Below, in pieces: positions 30,680-36,028 of a stretch of 36,028 nucleotides of DNA. Every line of letters begins with the position of its first letter. The stretch's first letter is position 1. The position numbers and the translations under genes were made by a program. The notes under the pieces are model-generated. The model had not been told where the DNA came from and did no database searches. It was given only the letters and a program-made list of their open reading frames with translations. The stretch comes from Chara braunii. Lineage: Eukaryota > Streptophyta > Charophyceae > Charales > Characeae. The stretch is from NCBI GenBank assembly GCA_003427395.1, contig BFEA01001008.1, positions 107,574 to 143,601 on the forward strand. The letters are read 5' to 3'.

Positions 30680-31234
30680 AAGGACAGTAGACCAGGGGCA
30701 CGAGGGGTGGGTCTATGTTGAAGGGTGCGACCTAGATGGGAAGCCAAAAGGATGGCGATGGAAAAAAAGTGGGAAACTAAACTGGGAATCTAGGCCTCCA
30801 GACACGTGGACACCACCAAAGACGAAGGGTCCTAGATCTCGTCAGTAGCAAGATGCAAAGCACAATACACAAGGTAAAAAAATTATACACAACCAAACCA
30901 GCCTCATATAGACTGTCCCCATAGGGACAGCAAATCAGGTTCAGCAGCCTCAACCGCAGGGCGGCAACATGGGAGAGGCAAGTACAGTCGGGCTGACACA
31001 AGTACAAAATCACAAACCGCACCTGGAATGAAGAGCTAAAAAATTCTCGGACCAACATGATCAAACTAATGTCTTTCCCCTACCTGGTCTGTCACCACAT
31101 GAGTACCTGCAAGAAAAGTCAGTGGAACAAATAGAAAAGAAAGAAGAAAAGAAAAACAGGGAGGCAACCCAAGGACAAGAGAGCAGCAAAGGAAAGAACC
31201 ACGTAAAGATGAAAATGGAGGGGGAAGGGAGCAT
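30680..31234. other. Sequence between the LINE-like relic and the inverted LTR, no gene seen
   Basis: Purine-rich, with no recognised ORF. It ends GGGGGAAGGGAGCAT directly against the inverted LTR terminus. Confidence 0.5.
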
Positions 31235-31440
31235 TGTCGAGCGCATCGGTCCGGCACCGCACCAGGGCAGCGCGGGACACTCCCAGCAAATAAAATACTC
31301 AGTATCTTTGTTAAATGACCATTAAATAAAGTCCGGGTAAAACCACAATGAAACATTTCAAACCACAGGGTTAAAGCCTTTAGGTTGAGTAACAAGAGTG
31401 GATTGGAGTTGAATCGTGAACCGACGAATCGACAACCGAC

Positions 31441-31459
31441 CTGTTATCAGTGATAACAG
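31441..31459. repeat. Perfect 19-bp palindrome in the inverted LTR copy
   Basis: CTGTTATCA-G-TGATAACAG, still perfect although the surrounding LTR sequence is clearly diverged. Confidence 0.7.
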
Positions 31460-31734
31460 AAGATGATCCTCGTAGGATCAAGCTGAATCTAGCCTAAATC
31501 CTGAATCAATCGATCAAGAAGACCTGTAATACAAGACAGACCAATCCCCAAGCTAAATCTATAAGTTCATGGAGAATAATCCCCATATCACAATCTTTCT
31601 AATCAACTAGGCTTGAATCCACGTTTACGCAAGTGCCCAAGCAAAGGTAGACTAACGGCAGAATCTCCCCTATTCAGGGTGGATCGCTAGAATCGTCACC
31701 TGTCAAAATATAACCGATCTCCTTTAAACTAAGA

Positions 31735-32045
31735 AAATTTCGGCAGCGCTTACCGTAGGAAAAGTGTCTTTCTAGGATTTATATCAGCCTGAATATGAAA
31801 GCAGAAATAGTCTTCAACTTTTCAAAGTCCAATTTTGTCCAACTCCTTGAATTAGCAAAAATTTGGGCAGCACTCCCTTTAGAAAAGGAGACTTTCTATA
31901 TTTTTACTAAGCCATATGTGAACCTTAGGCAAGTTGAACTTCGAAAAGTCAAAATTTGACTAACTCCTTGGATTTGCAGAAATTTCAGCAGCGCTTCCCG
32001 TAGAGAACGTAACTTAACAAAATTTATACAAAGCCAAGTATAACA
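31735..32045 (-). repeat. Contracted hairpin array II in the inverted LTR copy
   Basis: Only three palindromic units are recognisable (AAATTTCGGCAGCGCTT near 31735, AAATTTGGGCAGCACTCCC near 31860, AAATTTCAGCAGCGCTT near 31980), against eight in the other LTRs. Confidence 0.7.
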
Positions 32046-32336
32046 AATGATCTCAGAAAAATGCAGAAAAATGCAGAAATTGACCTAAGTAAAAATAAAG
32101 TTAGCTCAGAAAATGTAGGAATTGAAACTAACTCCTATGACTCTAGCACGTGGCGAGCAACTAAAACAACTACCTATCAAACTGAAACTCGAACTAAGTA
32201 AAAGTCGCACTCAGTCACATGTAAGTCAAACCACAAAAGTAAGTACTCTCACCATCCCCAAGTCAACTTAGCAGACAATAATTCATAGTATCACGATGAT
32301 GTATCCCTTTATACCCAGCTTATATAAGGCGTAAAG

Positions 32337-33229
32337 TCAGACCACCCAAACTTATGAGACATCCCCAACTTAGCCAAAGTATACAAAAACACAGGGCACA
32401 ACAACTTTTCTCTTGTCTGGCATATGATTAGGCGATTTTAGTCGCCCTGAACTGTTTAAATATCCAAGTTATATATATCTCTCTGAACTTAATCTTCAAA
32501 GTAGGCGTAGGAGTGAGCCATTCATCTTAGAAACAATGCTCAGCCAGCCCAAGTTACTCTCAGTTATACTCTTAATTAATACTGTCTTTAGTTTGCGATA
32601 AGCTATAGTGAGGTCACCCAAACGTATGGGACCCTGCCTCACTAGCCTGTTCATAGGTAAAAGTAGTAATAAAATATAGTCAAATTATAACCTTTGGGTT
32701 CCAGGATGTGCGAGGCTTTGAGTCAGGCCACCTGAACTTACAGAACAGTCTGACTCTCTACCTGATTCGTTTCTCTCTGATCCAATCAGTACGTGGCATT
32801 GGGCTAGACCACTTAAACTTATAGAATGGTCTGCCTTCTGTCAAGTTCATTTCCTCATAACAAAACAGGAAGAGGCCGAGTCACCTAAACTTATAGAATG
32901 GCTCAGACCTCCTTGTTCAGAAACAAATAAACAAAAGAAACCCCAAAATAAACAAGGCAACCAGGACATCTGAACTTACAGAACGCACTTGGCCCTTGAA
33001 AAAGTCAATCACCAGCAGCCCTCGCAAGTCAGAGCAACCAGATCACCTAAACTTATAGAATGATCTGATTCTTAAGGCAAATCCACAACACTAGGTCTCC
33101 CCAAACTTATGGGGACTTCCCAGCCTCCAGAGCAATCAGACCACCTAAACTTATAGAATGGTCTGATGCTCCACACAATCCAAAATAAAACAAAGCACTG
33201 GGTCTCCCCAAACTTATGGGGACCCCCCC
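32337..33229 (-). repeat. Hairpin array I in the inverted LTR copy
   Basis: About ten units with core CCTRAACTTAYAGAA (reverse complement of the shared core). Stems are often perfect: ATCAGACCA/TGGTCTGAT (33135-33167), CAGATCA/TGATCTG (within 33037-33069), AGACCA/TGGTCT (about 32806-32832), GAGTCAG/CTGACTC (about 32719-32756) and GTGAGG/CCTCAC (about 32610-32645). Stem sequences differ from the homologous units elsewhere but remain complementary. Confidence 0.8.
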
Positions 33230-33755
33230 GACCTTGATAACCCAGTCAACCTTCGCGCAAAACTGCTTCCCATTCTGCCCGTTCCCAGATGCAATCTCTT
33301 TAAATAGTCTGCTTTCGCACAGTCAACAAAAGTTGAAACTGAGGTTGCCAAACATTCTTTTATTTAGTCTAGTTAAAGTCCTGAAAATCAGATAAAAGTC
33401 AAAGTAGGATTGCGTACCATATACTCAGTCAGCCATGCAATGGGCAATACAGGTAGGGGTTATAATCTGGGTTTATAGAGGGGGATGGAAAGTTACCTTA
33501 CAGTTCCCTGCCTCCAGAACTCCTCCTCAGTTCTGGCAGAGCTCCTACAATTGGTGGGTTGAGTCCCCACAGAGTCTTGTCGCGGTCCTACAGGTTGCAA
33601 TCCCTCCTGCCGCCTTCCTCTCATAACCGGATTAGACTTTAGAGTAAGAGAGGCAGAAGTAGGGGTCTCAGACTCTCGAGATACAGGAGGGGGACAAAAT
33701 CAACTCCCAAGAGAGGGCCTTGTTACCTTCACTCGCCTGAGGGTCCCGCAATGGC

Positions 33756-34640
33756 AGCCAGAATGCGCAACAATTTGGCTAATCATCAGTCAAACCACCG
33801 CTGTTTATCATTCGGCCGCTCTCCGAATCGCAACAAAACCTCCTCACTCAACGATCTTCCGCAACAAAACCTCCTCACTCAACAAAACCTCCACCGGATG
33901 GGTAGACCGGGTATGCAATTCCGACCTTGGTACGTGAGATCTTCCGCTATATGAGTACAGCAGCTACCGAAAGTACATGTAGGTTCGTCAATAGCTAATT
34001 AGAAAGAGCTCCTGGGTCACATCTAGTGTTTCTAACAGTCAACTTCAGCAATTCAAAAAAATAGGGCAAAACAAGAGCGCAACCAACTGCCCTATCTCAG
34101 TGGGTACACTCCGGAACTGTTGAAATACAGACCCGAGTTTGAAGTCCAGTGGAAGCAGATGAGTGAAATACAACAATTCTCAATTATCTAGGGCCGATCA
34201 GTTCGAGGCAGTCGCCGTCCTCTAAATCTGCATTCGCACTTCTTTCATAAAAACGGCTGCAGTTTCAACCCCCCGCTCAACTTGCAGAATTTGAAAATCA
34301 AACAATGATATCGGTGCCACTTTCTCACCCCTCCGCGAAATGCTTCGTGTGGCGATTGGCCCTGACACCGCTGTCCTGACAGTAGACATGGGTTGTCCCG
34401 AGTTTTCGCTGCACCTGGAATGATTTCCAGTCCCCAGTACATGGTAAACCACCGTTCCATTAGCCCGCCATCCCCCACAAGCCGACACCCAGGCCGGGAC
34501 AACAACCATAGGGCAGGTGGCGGCGACGATGTAATGGAACCAAGCGCCCTTTTCCGCCAGAAAAATGTACTCTTCGGTCTCGCCTGGTCTCACCACTGTT
34601 TGTGGCGGATGGCGAGTATTGGAACGAGGCCCTCAGGGCG
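33756..34640. other. Unassigned sequence with a 24-bp direct repeat
   Basis: No recognised gene. A 24-bp direct repeat, CGCAACAAAACCTCCTCACT plus CAAC, occurs at 33829-33852 and 33860-33883. A 124-codon open frame on the - strand (34222-34596) has no motif I recognise. It starts at a GTG-type codon region without clear context, so I do not call it a gene. Confidence 0.5.
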
Positions 34641-34768
34641 TACGCTCACAAACTCTGGGCCTCGCTGCACTACTCTAGTTTTGAGAGTGGGTCTTCGCTG
34701 AACTTAGGGTCTCGCTGCACTACTCTAGACTCTCGAAATACACGCCTTCGCTGCACTTACTCTAGAAC
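34640..34768. repeat. Short diverged repeats around CTCGCTGCACTACTCTAG
   Basis: Two copies of CTCGCTGCACTACTCTAG (about 34662-34679 and 34712-34729) and a variant CTTCGCTGCACTTACTCTAG (about 34746-34765). The reverse complement appears at the centre of the adjacent foldback (about 35039-35056). Confidence 0.75.
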
Positions 34769-35320
34769 CTGTGATACTAGATGAACTCTCGAAACCCTGG
34801 GCGTCGTCCTACTCAACAGAAGAGCTGCACCACTGCGCTACGGGACAAAGTCTGGCCGCCGGGACAGGAGGTCCACTCTCGAAAAACTAGCCTGTCGGTG
34901 GGCAACTCCCGAGGACACTTGCAATTCGGTATTTGCAGTGGCGTTGTAGCGTGGCTTCTGACAGCTCTCGATCGGGTTTCGAGAGTTTCCCTATTGAGAG
35001 TAAGTGCAGCGAAGGCCCACTCTCAAAACTTTGAGAGTCTAGAGTAGTGCAGCGAGGCCCTTACTCTCGATCGGGAAACTCTCGAAACCCGATTGAGAGC
35101 TGTCAGAAGCCACTCTACAAGGCCACTGTCGAAACGTCGAGAGTCTTCCGCCTGCAAATACTGAATTTGCAAGTGTCCTCGGGAGTTGCCCACTGACAGG
35201 CTCTTTCTTCGAGAGTGGACTTCCTGTCCCGGCAGCCAGACTTTGTCCCATAGGGCAGTGGTGCAGCTCTTCTGTAGAGTAGGACGATGCCCAGGGTTTC
35301 GAGAGTTCATCTAGTGTCAC

Positions 35321-35322
<2 letters not shown>
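34769..35322. repeat. Foldback element: large inverted repeat
   Basis: The left arm (34769 to about 35004) and right arm (about 35070 to 35322) are imperfect reverse complements over about 240 bp. They share ACTAGATGAACTCTCGAAAC at the outer end and TTTCGAGAG/CTCTCGAAA motifs throughout. The centre holds a smaller palindrome, ACTCTCAAAACTTTGAGAGT. A 45-base T run follows directly. No ORF is credible. Confidence 0.8.

Positions 35323-35367
<45 letters not shown>
35323..35367. repeat. 45-base T tract
   Basis: Uninterrupted T run beside the foldback. It could be the poly(A) tail of a minus-strand retroposed sequence, or simple slippage. Confidence 0.9.
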
Positions 35368-35369
<2 letters not shown>

Positions 35370-35407
35370 TTCATTTGCTGGAAACCGGGGCCAGCGTCCA
35401 GGAAGAT

Positions 35408-35911
35408 CTTGCCGCCTGCAAATCAGAAATTTGCAAGTATCCTCGGGAGTTGCCCACTGGCAGGCTCGATCTTCGAGAGTGGACCACCTGTCCCGGCAGC
35501 CAGACTTTGTCCCATAGGGCAGTGGTGCAGCTTTTCTGTCGAGTAGGACGGCGCCCAGGATTTCAAGAGTTCATCTAGTGTCACAGGTTCTTGCTGCCTG
35601 CAAATACCGAATTTGCAAACTGACAGGCTCGTTCTTCAAGAGTGGACCTCCTGTCCCGGCACCCAGACTTTGTCCCGTAGGGCAGTGGTGCAGCTCTTCG
35701 ATCGAGTAGGAGGACGCCCAGGGTTTCGACATCTAGTGTCACAGGTTCGTGCCGCCTGCAAATACCGAATTTGCAAGTGTCCTCGGGAGGTCCCCACTGA
35801 CAGGCTCGTTCTTCGAGAGTGGACCTCCTGTCCCGGCAGCCAGACTTTGCCCCGTAGGGCAGTGGTGCAGCTCTTCTGTCGAGTCGGACGACTCCCCGGG
35901 TTTCGAGAGTT
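35408..35911. repeat. Three tandem ~160-180-bp units homologous to the foldback arm
   Basis: Units at about 35408-35586, 35587-35744 and 35745-35911 each run from a GCCGCCTGCAAAT palindrome (TGCAAAT..ATTTGCA), through GACAGGCTCG and CCTGTCCCGGCA, to TTCGAGAG, mostly ending CATCTAGTGTCACAG. They match the right foldback arm (about 35150-35322). Unit lengths differ by small deletions. Confidence 0.8.
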
Positions 35912-36028
35912 TGGGCCTCGCCACACCACTCTTGAATCTCGAAAAAATTCGATAGCTGTCAGAACTTTTCGAGAGGGCGGTTTTCGAGAGGAAAGGGCCC
36001 TTCGCCACACAGCACACTCGACATTTTT

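Larger units (their letters stand above)
31235..33755 (-). repeat. Third LTR copy: inverted, internally deleted, truncated
   Basis: It starts TGTCGAGCGC, the reverse complement of the LTR end. After about 57 bp it jumps from the equivalent of about 28993 to about 27150 in the 3' LTR, an internal deletion of roughly 1.85 kb. It then follows the LTR backwards to the equivalent of about 23805. It is more diverged than the other two copies. No primer-binding site lies next to its terminus at 31234, so it is a solo or 3' LTR remnant and not the 5' LTR of an inverted element. It keeps array I and the palindrome, and a shortened array II. Confidence 0.85.

Noticed and set aside
31205-31234. Purine tract GGAGGGGGAAGGGAG as a polypurine tract beside an LTR start
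   Set aside because: The adjoining LTR is inverted, so its U5 end faces the tract; a polypurine tract would border the U3 end.
34222-34596. Minus-strand 124-codon ORF
   Set aside because: No recognisable motif or start context, and an overlapping plus-strand ORF of similar quality; chance is likely.

Overview
The window is eukaryotic, transposon-dense DNA with no host gene I can defend. Most of it (about 1-29049) is one giant Ty3/gypsy-type LTR retrotransposon on the + strand. The style of the Pol protein (for example the integrase motifs HLDLLFMPL and DRGSEFTC) and a primer site matching plant-type tRNA-Asp suggest a green-lineage genome. I lean towards a charophyte alga such as Chara, from memory of similar proteins; this is inference and was not searched.

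Layout: 1-7918 is a 5' LTR whose start lies outside the window. 7921-7938 is a primer-binding site. 8238-10488 is a decayed gag with a CCHC knuckle. 10489-11422 is a hAT-like non-autonomous DNA transposon with 8-bp target duplications and an assembly gap inside. 11431-15740 is a decayed pol in the order protease, reverse transcriptase, RNase H, integrase. 15906-18602 is an extra gag-like ORF with its own CCHC knuckle, in one frame broken only by TAG codons. 18603-20821 is non-coding and must hold the polypurine tract and the start of the 3' LTR. 20822-29049 is the recognisable part of the 3' LTR. The LTR is therefore at least 8.2 kb, exceptionally long for this class.

The LTRs carry two arrays of structured repeats. 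Array I is a set of about ten 33-nt hairpins sharing a central TTCTRTAAGTTYAGG-like core. Their stems differ from one another yet stay complementary, with double compensatory changes between homologous units of different LTR copies. Array II is eight units of about 122 bp, each with a 45-nt imperfect palindrome ending in GCTGCC-AAATTT. Both arrays occur in all three LTR copies. I regard array I as the strongest candidate for an undescribed system.

Downstream, 29050-31234 holds a broken LINE ORF1-like gene (DUF4283-like region plus zinc knuckle). 31235-33755 is a third, inverted, deleted LTR copy. 33756-34640 is unassigned. 34640-35980 is a foldback and tandem repeat cluster rich in TTTCGAGAG/CTCTCGAAA. 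The main element has stops, frameshifts and an Asp-to-Asn change in the reverse transcriptase active site, so it is not autonomous now. Many of the stops fit C-to-T decay of CGA and CAG codons.
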